Shown here: piece after piece, positions 17,960-25,782 of the stretch
How the letters are laid out: the number at the start of each line of letters is the position of its first letter
How positions within the stretch are numbered: position 1 is the first letter of the stretch
From: Bacillus sp. SJS
GTDB taxonomy: Bacteria > Bacillota > Bacilli > Bacillales > Bacillaceae
NCBI RefSeq assembly: GCF_000732485.2
Contig: NZ_JAQV02000018.1
Span: 52,258-116,257 of the forward strand
DNA: 64,000 nucleotides
Reading direction: 5' to 3'
The notes under the pieces: model-generated
Told to the model about the DNA's origin: nothing
Databases searched by the model: none
Seen by the model: only the letters and a program-made list of their open reading frames with translations
Translations under genes and position numbers: made by a program

Positions 17960-18758
17960 AGAACTTATAAAGATTCATTCCAAATCCTTTCATAAAGCAT
18001 TTTCTCTTCTCCCGGCAGAAAAGAAAAAAGCGGTCTGGGCCGTTTATGCCTTTTGCCGGACAGTGGATGACATTGTTGACGAGGGAGCGGAGCCCGAAAA
18101 AGAACTTCTTGCCTTTGAAGAAGATTTTAAACGCTTTTTAAATGGCGACCATGACCGCAGCCACTACATATGGCTCGCTCTCGAAGATACGTTCAGCCGT
18201 TTTGATATGGACGAAGAAGCATTCTGGGACATGATCAAAGGACAGCGGATGGATTTAACGAAGACACGATATGAAACATTAGAGGAAGTATTTCAATATT
18301 CCTACCATGTAGCGAGTACAGTCGGTCTCATGATTTTGCCGATTCTTGCACCAAGAAAAAAGAGCACGCTTCGGAATGGTGCGATCGCTCTTGGGATCGC
18401 GATGCAGCTGACAAATATACTAAGGGATATCGGAGAAGACCTGGATCGTGACCGCATTTATCTCCCGAAGGAAGTGCTGGACCAGTTTGGCTATACGAAA
18501 GCTGAATTGGAGTCCGGTGTCATTAATGAATCCTTCATATCTGTATGGGAGTATCTTGCGTTTGAAGCGGAAGCCTATTATGAGGAAGCAATGGACACAA
18601 TTGATGAGTATCCTCTTCATTCCAGAACACCGGTTAAAGCAGCTGCTTTCTTCTATAAAGCGATCCTGAACAAGGTGCGCAGCAATAACTACAGGGTGTT
18701 CGGAGAGCGCAACTACGTTACACAGGATGAGAAAATCTCTATATTGTCACAAATGTAA
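17925..18758 (+). CDS. crtM: Dehydrosqualene synthase CrtM (YisP position)
   Basis: A 277-aa all-helical prenyl synthase with both aspartate-rich motifs: D48-DIVDE and D168-IGED172 (NILRDIGEDLDRDRIYLP). It condenses two farnesyl diphosphates head to head to dehydrosqualene. GTG 17925, with AAAGGGGTGA upstream, overlaps crtN by 35 bp. In B. subtilis the gene at this spot is yisP, reported as a farnesyl-diphosphate phosphatase. The intact partners here argue for a true carotenoid synthase. Confidence 0.92.
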   Translation: MEKLKAAYAQCEELIKIHSKSFHKAFSLLPAEKKKAVWAVYAFCRTVDDIVDEGAEPEKELLAFEEDFKRFLNGDHDRSHYIWLALEDTFSRFDMDEEAFWDMIKGQRMDLTKTRYETLEEVFQYSYHVASTVGLMILPILAPRKKSTLRNGAIALGIAMQLTNILRDIGEDLDRDRIYLPKEVLDQFGYTKAELESGVINESFISVWEYLAFEAEAYYEEAMDTIDEYPLHSRTPVKAAAFFYKAILNKVRSNNYRVFGERNYVTQDEKISILSQM

Positions 18759-18786
18759 AGGAAGCGTACAGGAGACGCTTCCTTTT
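18757..18786 (+). terminator. Terminator of the crtNM operon
   Basis: AAAGGAAGCG / CGCTTCCTTT stem, 9-nt loop, T run; its 5' arm overlaps the crtM stop codon. Confidence 0.85.
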
Positions 18787-18789
18787 CTG

Positions 18790-18798
18790 TGCTAAAAT
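18790..18798 (+). promoter_or_regulatory. Extended -10 before the yisL-like remnant
   Basis: TGCTAAAAT, with the same TGnTAAAATGAAA context as before yisL (11561). Confidence 0.4.
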
Positions 18799-18833
18799 GA
18801 AAGGCATTAAACCGGGCATAGGAGGGATCATTC

Positions 18834-19043
18834 ATGACCCACTATCACATAGCAAGCCGGGTGATTGCCGTGCTTCTTTTTTTTGCTGTGTATTATTTAC
18901 ATAACCATGGGAAGTTAAAGCTTTCGGCAAAATCATTCTTGTTCACCAGAAAAATAATGAATTCATTGCAGTTCAGCCTTATAAAAATAGTGAAGAAGGA
19001 CCTGTACCGGATTGGTACGGGTTTTTTTGTGCGGAGAATATAG
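18834..19043 (+). pseudogene. Broken second copy of yisL (DUF1516)
   Basis: After a strong GGAGGGATCATTC-ATG start the first 27 residues, MTHYHIASRVIAVLLFFAVYYLHN..., align with YisL (MIHLHITSWILGLVLFFAAYYLHN...). Similarity then stops in this frame, while the next frame reads VKAFGKIIL, resembling the KPFKIVHMIL that follows in YisL. This suggests a frameshift. The remaining two-thirds of the gene is missing, and a terminator hairpin sits at 19001. The present 69-aa frame is probably not a functional protein. Confidence 0.65.
19001..19028 (+). terminator. Terminator inside/after yisL remnant
   Basis: CCTGTACC / GGTACGGG (one G-U pair) with a 5-nt loop and seven T. It lies within the remnant frame, as expected if the gene lost its middle and end. 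Confidence 0.75.
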
Positions 19044-19046
19044 GGA

Positions 19047-19160
19047 GTGGAAAAAGAAGTTTGGCTGGAAAAGAGGGCGGAACGGCTGGAACCGTGTGGA
19101 TATCGGCCGGAAAGAGAAGGTTACCGGCCGGAAAAAGATGGCGGCAGACTGGAAAGAAAT
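19047..19160. repeat. 21-bp periodic array, family A
   Basis: CTGGAA/CCGGAA cores start at 19065, 19086, 19107, 19128 and 19149, spaced exactly 21 bp; a weaker GTGGAA at 19047 is 18 bp before the first. Units read roughly cGGCYGGAAArAGAnGG. The period keeps a reading frame open by chance (heptad-like GYRPEREGYRPEKDG), but there is no convincing start. The remainder of 19161-19370 shows nothing I recognise. Confidence 0.85.
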
Positions 19161-19405
19161 AGAGACATATATACCGCTTTAGGTAATCTGTATGTTTCTG
19201 CTAGGATTCTATTTGCCGCTTGGAATTCATTTTTAATGTTTTTGTTCTGCTAACCGCTACTGACGAACTAAACGGTTATTAAAACAAAGGAATAATCAAT
19301 CGAAAGACAGAATATGAAAATTTAAGAAGAATAAAGGGGGCTGCATAAATGATCCGCAATAAATCCAGCTGCTGATTTTGACCTTATTCGCGCGGTCCTC
19401 CCTAA

Positions 19406-19435
19406 CCCTCCTAGCTAAAAAGGAAAAAAGGAGGG
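19406..19435 (+). promoter_or_regulatory. Hairpin that can hide the MFS gene ribosome binding site
   Basis: CCCTCCT (19406-19412) is complementary to AGGAGGG (19429-19435), which is the ribosome binding site of the following ATG. A second CCTCCCT lies just upstream and could compete. The leader may regulate translation by RNA folding; no known riboswitch class was recognised. Confidence 0.4.
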
Positions 19436-19441
19436 CAGATC

Positions 19442-20596
19442 ATGAAAAATACGGGGAGACTGCTCGCAATTTCGATTTGCGAGGGACTGGTTTTTGCCTA
19501 TGTAATTGAGCGGCTTTTTGCCGAGTCGCGGGGATTATCCGTTCTGGACATGCAAAACCTGATTGTATTTTACGCGGTAATCAGTGCATTGCTGGAAATA
19601 CCGTGCGGAGCTTTAGCTGATATTTGGAAAAAGAAGTATGTGCTCGCAGCCGGTCTTTTTATCTGCTATTTCGAGTTTGTGGCTTCTATTTTTGCATATG
19701 ATCTATTCGGGTTCAGCTTAGCTTACTTAGCAGCTGCAATTGGCGGTTCTCTAAAGTCAGGGGTCATGGAGTCTATTCTTTACATGTCATTGAAGGAACA
19801 TGGCAGGGTAGAGGAGTATGTGAAGTGGAACGGCCGCTATCAATTTACAGGAAACGCTGTTCTTGGGTTTTCGGGAATAGCTGGAGGATACTTAGCTTAT
19901 TATACATCGTATGAAATAACCTACTGGCTGTCTCTGATCAGCTTTCCGCTTTGTATCTATTATGCGCTCACTTTGGATGAACCCAAAAATGAGAGGGCAG
20001 ATGAAAAACCAATCCGCAAAGATATTTGGATTCAACTTACAGCCGGGATCGCCTATACGTTAAAAAACAGGCACCTGCTGGTGATTCTGTTTGTCAGTGG
20101 TATTTCTGGCACTGTACTGCACAGTGAGCTTTATGAAATGAGCATGCTTGTCTATCCGGAGATCGGCATTTCGGTTATTTATTTCGGGTACATCAGTTTT
20201 GCTATTACCGGCTCAAGTGCAGCGGCTAATCTGCTGGCTAATGCCTATGAAAAACGGGGATTTGGATTGAAACCAGCTTTTGCTGCTGCGGCTCTCGCTG
20301 TATTCCTTTTTGGATTTGTAGAGCATTGGAGTGCCGTCCTGTTTGTTATGGCAGCAATTTCAATATTGGAATTGGCAAGCCCTATTCTATCCGGGATGCT
20401 TCAGAGCCGCGCAGCGGATGAGTTCAGGGTGACCATTTCGTCCATAGATGCATTTGTGTGCAATATCCTGAGCGTAGCAATCGGACTGGGGTTTGGCTAT
20501 GCAGCGGAGTTCTATGGTGTTGGGATTGCTTTTCAGTTTTTATCTGTCACTTTGCTTTTGCTGCTCATTTTTAAGGTTGAACCTGAAACCAGCTGA
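19442..20596 (+). CDS. MFS transporter
   Basis: A 384-aa protein with about 12 hydrophobic segments. The cytoplasmic loop after segment 2 reads GALADIWKKKYVLAAG, the usual MFS loop 2-3 motif (GxLaDrxxrkxxl). It is likely a proton-driven exporter; substrate unknown. It lies between the two convergent carotenoid operons but has its own leader, so a pigment-related role is only a guess from position. Start ATG follows AAAGGAGGG by 6 nt. Confidence 0.85.
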   Translation: MKNTGRLLAISICEGLVFAYVIERLFAESRGLSVLDMQNLIVFYAVISALLEIPCGALADIWKKKYVLAAGLFICYFEFVASIFAYDLFGFSLAYLAAAIGGSLKSGVMESILYMSLKEHGRVEEYVKWNGRYQFTGNAVLGFSGIAGGYLAYYTSYEITYWLSLISFPLCIYYALTLDEPKNERADEKPIRKDIWIQLTAGIAYTLKNRHLLVILFVSGISGTVLHSELYEMSMLVYPEIGISVIYFGYISFAITGSSAAANLLANAYEKRGFGLKPAFAAAALAVFLFGFVEHWSAVLFVMAAISILELASPILSGMLQSRAADEFRVTISSIDAFVCNILSVAIGLGFGYAAEFYGVGIAFQFLSVTLLLLLIFKVEPETS

Positions 20597-20768
20597 TTTT
20601 CGCTGCATGGTGCTTTAAGCCTTTCGCAAAAGTCTGCTTTTAAAACTTTTTCCCTCCCTCTCTGCAGCGTTTTTAAAAATTTGGATGTTGGTTGTCAGGC
20701 GTAAGATTATCCTTTGGCAGGCTGCGCAAAGCTTCAAGCGCCGCTTTGCGAATGCGGGGTCTCACGCC

Positions 20769-20802
20769 TTCCACTCCAATCAGCAGGTGTTACAAATCAA
20801 CA
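20769..20802. repeat. Short copy of dispersed palindromic element
   Basis: It shares 33 of 34 nt with 9998-10031 (TTCCACTCCAATCAGCAGG...). Upstream, about 20690-20768 carries GCGGGGTCTCACGCC and similar pieces of the long element at 27873, so this is a degraded longer copy. No gene was seen in 20597-20813. Confidence 0.7.
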
Positions 20803-20813
20803 GAGCCAAAATC

Positions 20814-20857
20814 AAAAAATAACCCAAGAGCACTTATACCTCGAGTGTTCTTGGGTT
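20814..20857 (-). terminator. Terminator of the minus-strand carotenoid operon
   Basis: On the minus strand a 14-bp stem AACCCAAGAACACT / AGTGCTCTTGGGTT with a 10-nt loop is followed by ATTTTTT. It lies just past the DUF4440 pseudogene. Confidence 0.85.
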
Positions 20858-20875
20858 ATGTATGTAAGCTCATTT

Positions 20876-21255
20876 CTAATTAGAGAGTAGATCTGTACCA
20901 TATGAATGATCAATGGCACAAAGCCAGTCAGCATTTGAATTTTTCTTAAAGACATAGGTTGCCTTTCGCTCCATGGAAAATTCTGAGTCCTCTTTATCGG
21001 CGTCAAGCAGGGTTTGGGAGAGGACTAAGGCCGTGCCTCCCGCTTCCAGAATAATCATCTCCCCCTGTGTGGGCAAGATACTATTGTTGCAATCTCAATA
21101 AAGGCTTTTTTAATCTCTTTTTTATCCTGTGCAATTTTACCGGGCTTCACTACAAGAATGGCATCCTCCGTATAATCATTCATCAACGTATCAAAGTCTT
21201 CCTGTTTAATAGCAGCATCACATCTTTTGATGACATCTTTTAATTCATGTTCCAC
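20876..21255 (-). pseudogene. Frameshifted DUF4440/SnoaL-like gene
   Basis: The N-terminal half starts at GTG 21255 ([21 protein letters not shown] ... KKAFIEIA) and runs out of frame near 21090. The C-terminal half continues in another frame as [18 protein letters not shown] ... [12 protein letters not shown], ending at 20876. Joined, they give about 126 aa of an NTF2-like DUF4440 fold. A small deletion around IEIA/NNSI explains the break. The GTG is 2 bp after the crtP stop, so it was, or is, part of the carotenoid operon. A sequencing error or a real pseudogene cannot be told apart here. Confidence 0.8.
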
Positions 21256-21256
21256 A

Positions 21257-22741
21257 TTACCGCCTCTTGGATTCTCTCTTTGCAATCTCTTCAGCCACGT
21301 TCATACCGCTTATCGTTACCATCGGTGAACCGCCTCCCGGATGAGTACTTCCTCCTGCAAACGAAAGGTTTTGAATATCAGCAGGGAAGTTTCCCGGCCT
21401 CATAAAGGCATCCCACTTCTTATTGGCGGAAATGCCGTATAAAGCACCGCGGTAGGCGCCGAACCGGTCCTGAATATCGAGAGGTGTGAAAAGCTGTTCC
21501 TCCATTATTTTGCCGGAAAGTGAAACGCCGGCCTGCTCCAATTTTTCATAAATCAGAGACTTATAATCCTGAGGTGAAATCTGCAGCCTGCCATCCTGGT
21601 TGAGCGGAGGAGCGTTTACAAGGATAAATAGATTGCTTCCAGCAGCAGCCTGTGATGGATCTGAGAAGGAGGAATTGCTTATATAGATAGTTGGATCCTC
21701 ACTGTAGTTCTGATTTTTGAAAAGCTCATCAAATTCTTTCCGGTAGTTTTTTGAAAAAAAGACGCTGTGATGAGCGAGTTTGTCTATTTTTCCTTCTATT
21801 CCAGCAAGGATTACAAACGCTGAAATGGAAGGCGAATATCCATTTCGTTTTTTATCGGTAAAATGAGGCCTTTCCGATTCGGCCACCAGCTCAGGAAAGG
21901 ACTTAAGCAGATCCGCATTCAAGATAACCTCATCAGCTGTCAGCTCCTGGCCGTTTTCAAGCAGTACCGTATTAATGCGTTTATTCGAAATCTGCAGCTC
22001 CTGAACCTTTGTATTCATCATGAATTGGACACCCATTTCCTTGGCCAATTCATAAAAAGCTTCTGCAATCTTTGTATTTCCGCCTTTAATATAAAATACT
22101 CCCTGCACGAGCTCCAGATAAGCAATCATCGCAAACGTTGCCGGAGATTGATAGGGCGATGAACCGATATAGGTCGCATACCTGTTAAATGCCTGAATGA
22201 CCTGTTCATTGCCAAAGTATCTTCTGAAAAAATGGTCCATCGTTTCAAGAGGGCGGACGCGCATGAATGCATAGCTGAGGCTTGGTGAGGTGTAATCCAG
22301 CACACTTTTAAACATTCTGGGGAAAAAGTGTTTTTCTGACAGTCCGTATAATCTTGTAATCTCAGAAATGAACCGGTCGTAATTCCTGTATCCCTTTGGA
22401 TCCAGATTCCGGAGCTGCTGCTTCATAGCCGCTTTGTCACTGCTGAGGAAAAAGACGGTCCCATCCGGAAAACAATTTACCGTATGTTTTTGCAGCTTCA
22501 CCATTTTCAAGTAATCTTGCATTTTTTTGCCGGCCTTATGAAAAACCTCTTCAAAAACCTGAGGCATTGTAATTGTATTCGGACCAAAATCAAAGTGGAA
22601 GGATCCGAGTTTCACCGGCATCATTTTTCCGCCCGGATGACTGTTTTTTTCGGCAACGGTAACGTCCCAGCCTTCACTGGCAAGGGTAATGGCTGCAGAA
22701 AGACCGCCAAGGCCCGCTCCGATCACTACGGCTTTTTTCAT
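21257..22741 (-). CDS. crtP: CrtP-like carotenoid oxidase (diaponeurosporene oxidase family)
   Basis: A 494-aa FAD enzyme beginning [21 protein letters not shown]. Among the three paralogues in the window its C-terminus is closest to S. aureus Crt[21 protein letters not shown] ... [21 protein letters not shown] against RGAIYGVVADKK...[20 protein letters not shown]. CrtP-type enzymes oxidise the terminal methyl of a C30 carotenoid to the aldehyde or acid. It lies 15 bp after the acyltransferase gene in the minus operon. The name is by similarity; a desaturase role cannot be excluded. Confidence 0.82.
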   Translation of the reverse strand: MKKAVVIGAGLGGLSAAITLASEGWDVTVAEKNSHPGGKMMPVKLGSFHFDFGPNTITMPQVFEEVFHKAGKKMQDYLKMVKLQKHTVNCFPDGTVFFLSSDKAAMKQQLRNLDPKGYRNYDRFISEITRLYGLSEKHFFPRMFKSVLDYTSPSLSYAFMRVRPLETMDHFFRRYFGNEQVIQAFNRYATYIGSSPYQSPATFAMIAYLELVQGVFYIKGGNTKIAEAFYELAKEMGVQFMMNTKVQELQISNKRINTVLLENGQELTADEVILNADLLKSFPELVAESERPHFTDKKRNGYSPSISAFVILAGIEGKIDKLAHHSVFFSKNYRKEFDELFKNQNYSEDPTIYISNSSFSDPSQAAAGSNLFILVNAPPLNQDGRLQISPQDYKSLIYEKLEQAGVSLSGKIMEEQLFTPLDIQDRFGAYRGALYGISANKKWDAFMRPGNFPADIQNLSFAGGSTHPGGGSPMVTISGMNVAEEIAKRESKRR

Positions 22742-22756
22742 CGCTTTCCTTCTCCT

Positions 22757-23413
22757 TCAAAGAACGTTTAGAAAATCGTTTGTATCACGTGAAATGACTT
22801 TCCTTTTCAGCTCGTCAAGCCCAGCGGTAAACAGATCTTCAAGTATTCTTGTTTTTTCTTTCCGGCTGCCGCTCAAATCTAAATAGGAAATTGGCTCGCC
22901 GATGCCAATATATAGCTCCTGTTTCTTTTCGGATCCAAATGAATAGTAAAGGGCAATCGGCAGAATCGGTGTTTCCGGACTGATCTCAGCCATGGCTATG
23001 ATTCCTGATAGAAATTCTAAAGGGCGCTGTTCAAGATGTCTTTCGTCTCCCTGTGGGAAAATGGCGACACTCTTTCCTTCTTTAAGGAGCGACCCTCCAT
23101 ATTTAACCGATTGAATAATATCTCTCGGGTTTTCACGGTTCACAGAAAACGCCCCGAGCCTGCGGAAGTAGGGGAAATCCTTAAGACCCTTCTCATGCAT
23201 CATGATATTGAAATCCTGTCTAAGCACCGTCCTGTTTATATAATGAAGGACAAGACCATCCCACCAGGTGCTGTGATTTGCACACCACAGTGCATTCACG
23301 GGCAGGTTTTCTTCAGTATGTACATAGATTCCTTTAAAGTGATGTTTGAACAGCCTTTTTGTATATTGGGAAAATCCGAAATCAAACCACTTGCTTTTGC
23401 TGGCTTCGATCAT
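22757..23413 (-). CDS. PlsC-like acyltransferase of the carotenoid operon
   Basis: A 218-aa protein with the glycerolipid acyltransferase box H47-STWW-D52 (HX4D) and the second box FPQGDER. It lacks long membrane segments, so it is peripheral. In such clusters it probably esterifies a hydroxylated or glycosylated carotenoid with a fatty acid; phospholipid acylation is the alternative. Its ATG is inside the end of the upstream cruF-like gene (32-bp overlap), so the two are co-translated. Confidence 0.85.
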   Translation of the reverse strand: MIEASKSKWFDFGFSQYTKRLFKHHFKGIYVHTEENLPVNALWCANHSTWWDGLVLHYINRTVLRQDFNIMMHEKGLKDFPYFRRLGAFSVNRENPRDIIQSVKYGGSLLKEGKSVAIFPQGDERHLEQRPLEFLSGIIAMAEISPETPILPIALYYSFGSEKKQELYIGIGEPISYLDLSGSRKEKTRILEDLFTAGLDELKRKVISRDTNDFLNVL

Positions 23414-24167
23414 GTGAACCCCTCTTTGCTGAGAAAATATAGCTTGCCAGTACGAGCACAGCAGGAACCATGGAGAAGCCGACAGCGAGCCAGAGAGAAT
23501 GAAGGGCCGCCAGCAGTGCGAACATTAATAGAACTAAAAAGTACACAGCCGTAATCCGATTTTGCCATAGCGGAACGGGTGTGTAGCGCTCTTTTCCCGC
23601 CAGCCCAATAATCAAATGGAGAACAAACGCCGTAATGAACCATCCTGAAAAATTTGAAAACGGGATGTTGTAATAAAAACTTTCCGCTGTCCAAACCCAG
23701 TATTCCTTTACTTCAGCTGCGACCGGGTCGATGATTAAGTCAATCATTACTGCCAGCAGCCCGCCAATCGCACTGAAAACGATTATGGGAGCATGGGGGA
23801 AAAGGGCTTTTAAAATAGCATGTGAACCGCCAATCACCATGAGCCATGCAAAGCCGATCGCAACGGGAACGCCCAGAATTTGAGGACCGAAATCCTTTGT
23901 ATAATAGTAGTCACCGAAAAGGATTCCGTATTCTACACCCAGATGCTCAGCGAAAATAGAAAGAAGGATGACCGTCAATGATAAGCCAATCCCCATTTTC
24001 GTGCCGTATGTATGAAGAAAATATACTCCTCCAAGAATTCCGGCTACTATGAGAAACACAACGTTGGCCCATTCCAGCCAAACAGGCAGAATGTCAAACC
24101 CAAGCAAAATAACACCGCAGCCGTACCAAATAAGAAAAAAAACATAAAGCCAATGATCCGCCTTCAA
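23382..24167 (-). CDS. cruF: CruF-type carotenoid hydratase (carotenoid biosynthesis membrane protein)
   Basis: A 261-aa protein with about eight membrane segments, of the DUF422/carotenoid-synthesis family (EHLGVEYGILFGDYYYTKDFGPQILGVP ... DLIIDPVA). I choose TTG 24167, with GAGGTG 6 nt upstream; longer in-frame starts reach 24218. Family members add water across the terminal double bond of acyclic carotenoids (1,2-hydration). That would give a 1-hydroxy-C30 carotenoid, as described for pigmented bacilli. It is the first gene of the minus-strand operon. Confidence 0.82.
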   Translation of the reverse strand: MKADHWLYVFFLIWYGCGVILLGFDILPVWLEWANVVFLIVAGILGGVYFLHTYGTKMGIGLSLTVILLSIFAEHLGVEYGILFGDYYYTKDFGPQILGVPVAIGFAWLMVIGGSHAILKALFPHAPIIVFSAIGGLLAVMIDLIIDPVAAEVKEYWVWTAESFYYNIPFSNFSGWFITAFVLHLIIGLAGKERYTPVPLWQNRITAVYFLVLLMFALLAALHSLWLAVGFSMVPAVLVLASYIFSAKRGSHDRSQQKQVV

Positions 24168-24188
24168 ATTCTTCACCTCTTTATCGTC

Positions 24189-24218
24189 ATTATAGGCAAA
24201 GGGAGGCAGACAGCACAA
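24189..24218 (-). promoter_or_regulatory. Promoter of the minus-strand carotenoid operon
   Basis: Minus strand: TTGTGC - 18 nt - TATAAT. As with the plus-strand operon, the -10 is perfect and the -35 weak (TTGTGC against TTGTGT), hinting at common control. Confidence 0.45.
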
Positions 24219-24355
24219 GAAATGAGCGGTTGAATGGCTAATTTTGAAACTTTTACCATCCGAAGTCGACTAATTTGATAATGTAACGCTTTTTCCTTAC
24301 TCCTGTTTCTGCTTTCATTGGAAGGAATTCGACTACTAAATAAGGGAGAGAATTC

Positions 24356-25180
24356 ATGAAGCTAAAAAAAGTCATGGCCTTTTTCATGTTTGCATTATTG
24401 GCACTGTCCGGTTGTTCAACTAAGGAAGCTCAAGGATCAGCTTCTGCTGAGGATCAGCTGCCTTCTCAAATCGGAGCTCCTGGTAAGGAACATGAATATT
24501 TTGTTTGGCCAGGCAATATTCACAAAAAAACAGAATACGGTCCGCATACAGGAAAGTATTTTAAAAGAAGGGGAGGTTTCCACTTTGACACCTCGGGGTA
24601 CTATATGTCGGCGAAATCCCCTGTACATGCTGTGCTAAAAGTGTCTTCTGCAGAGAAAACCATCCGGTATCAGCTGACGGAAAGAGATCGGAATTACAAA
24701 AAACTTAAATTGATTGCGGAAAAAACAGCAAAAATGGAAAACTTCTCTGCTGTACTGCCTGACAAAGAAAATGCTTTGTATGTGCTCAGTATTGAAATTC
24801 TCGGGGATAAAGGACAGGTAGAGGATACAGCCGTTGAGCTCATTTACGTCCCAACAGCGGAAATCAATGCAAAGGTATCCTTTAATAAAAAACAGATAAC
24901 GAAATCGGACAGCCTTCAATTAACACTGGAAAATTACGGTCCGCAGGAATTATTAACAGGAGTATCGTATCATTACGAAAAATGGACGGGTTGGAAATGG
25001 AAACTGGTCAATCTGGATATGGCATTTAATAGTGTAGGAGTTAACATACTTCCTGGAGAATCCCAAACATTAACGCTGAATACATCGGAGCTGCCTGCCG
25101 GAAAATACAGAGTGGTTAAGGACGTTCAAAACGAGTTAAACATGAAGGCTGATCTGGCAGCGGAATTTGAAATAAAATAG
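24356..25180 (+). CDS. Lipoprotein with C-terminal Ig-like (Big_14-type) domain
   Basis: A 274-aa protein with a lipoprotein signal ending LSGC20. After a low-complexity linker comes a central domain of about 110 aa. The last 100 residues form a beta-rich domain with SLQLTLENYGPQELLTGVSYHYEKW and LPAGKYRVVKDV, typical of bacterial Ig-like domains in Bacillus surface lipoproteins. Function is unknown. It is a single gene with its own terminator. Confidence 0.75.
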   Translation: MKLKKVMAFFMFALLALSGCSTKEAQGSASAEDQLPSQIGAPGKEHEYFVWPGNIHKKTEYGPHTGKYFKRRGGFHFDTSGYYMSAKSPVHAVLKVSSAEKTIRYQLTERDRNYKKLKLIAEKTAKMENFSAVLPDKENALYVLSIEILGDKGQVEDTAVELIYVPTAEINAKVSFNKKQITKSDSLQLTLENYGPQELLTGVSYHYEKWTGWKWKLVNLDMAFNSVGVNILPGESQTLTLNTSELPAGKYRVVKDVQNELNMKADLAAEFEIK

Positions 25181-25193
25181 TCACGGTATTTGT

Positions 25194-25225
25194 AAAAAGA
25201 GCATCTTCTCCTGATGCTCTTTTTT
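25194..25225. terminator. Bidirectional terminator
   Basis: AAAAAGAGCATC / GATGCTCTTTTT stem with 7-nt loop, shared by the lipoprotein gene (+) and the 44-aa gene (-). Confidence 0.85.
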
Positions 25226-25358
25226 ATTGATCAGCCAGTGCGCCCTCTGATGGCATCTCATTCTCCTCAATTGATTGAACTCCGTATAGATCCGAGATCT
25301 CCTTTTCTACAGCGTCTAAGAATTCATCAGTTAATAAAGGTTTCTTTTCTTTAAACAT
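25224..25358 (-). CDS. Small 44-aa acidic protein
   Basis: Translation from ATG 25358 gives MFKEKKPLLTDEFLDAVEKE... ending EGALADQ: 44 aa, strongly acidic after a basic start and probably helical. A very good ribosome binding site (GGAGG, 7 nt spacer) and a terminator right at the stop argue that it is real. I do not recognise the family. It is divergent from the KimA riboswitch region. Confidence 0.65.
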   Translation of the reverse strand: MFKEKKPLLTDEFLDAVEKEISDLYGVQSIEENEMPSEGALADQ

Positions 25359-25502
25359 GGTCTTTCCTCCACTCTTTTTATGATTTATTGTTTCCGATTC
25401 GGAATGTTTTTATCTCTATTTAGCCATTCGAAAATAAAGGGAAAATTTTTATTTACATTTCCTATTGAGGGGAGTATGATAATCAACGGTTTCATGTTTC
25501 TA

Positions 25503-25656
25503 AATCGCTTAAATCGTGTGATACGGGGGACCCGTTACAAATGGATTTTTTACATAATGAATCCTTGGGGTGAATCCTTAACAGGTAGGGCTACTCAATG
25601 GCCCGAATCCGGCAGCTAACCTCGTCAGCGTTATATGAGAAGGAAGGTGGAGCTTG
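25503..25656 (+). ncRNA. Cyclic di-AMP riboswitch (ydaO-yuaA) aptamer
   Basis: The leader shows the class signatures in order: CGCTTAAAT, ACGGGGGACCC, TTGGGGTGAATC, AGGTAGGGCTACTC, CCGAATCCGGCAGCTAACCTCGTCAGCGTT and AAGGAAGGTGGAGC. The last sequences are the most conserved part of ydaO aptamers. It precedes kimA, the standard target. High c-di-AMP signals ample potassium and would promote termination. The 79-aa frame at 25380-25619 is not credible as a gene. Confidence 0.95.
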
Positions 25657-25673
25657 TGAGACAGGAATTTACA

Positions 25674-25713
25674 TGTCTGCAAGTCTGTTAATGATGACTT
25701 GCAGGCATTTTTA
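25674..25713 (+). terminator. Riboswitch-controlled terminator before kimA
   Basis: A 12-bp stem TGTCTGCAAGTC / GACTTGCAGGCA with loop and TTTTT, 70 bp upstream of the gene. This is the expression platform of the c-di-AMP aptamer. Confidence 0.9.
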
Positions 25714-25782
25714 TTGTTAGGGTTTAATTTTTACGGGTAAAAAAGGGCAACTTAAGTTTACTACTATATGGCGGTGAAAAAT

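Noticed and set aside
19047..19253. 68-aa frame with heptad-like repeats
   Set aside because: The frame is open because the array period is divisible by 3; the start is weak and lies just after a terminator.
25380..25619. 79-aa plus-strand frame before kimA
   Set aside because: It lies over the c-di-AMP riboswitch aptamer, which fully explains the conserved sequence.
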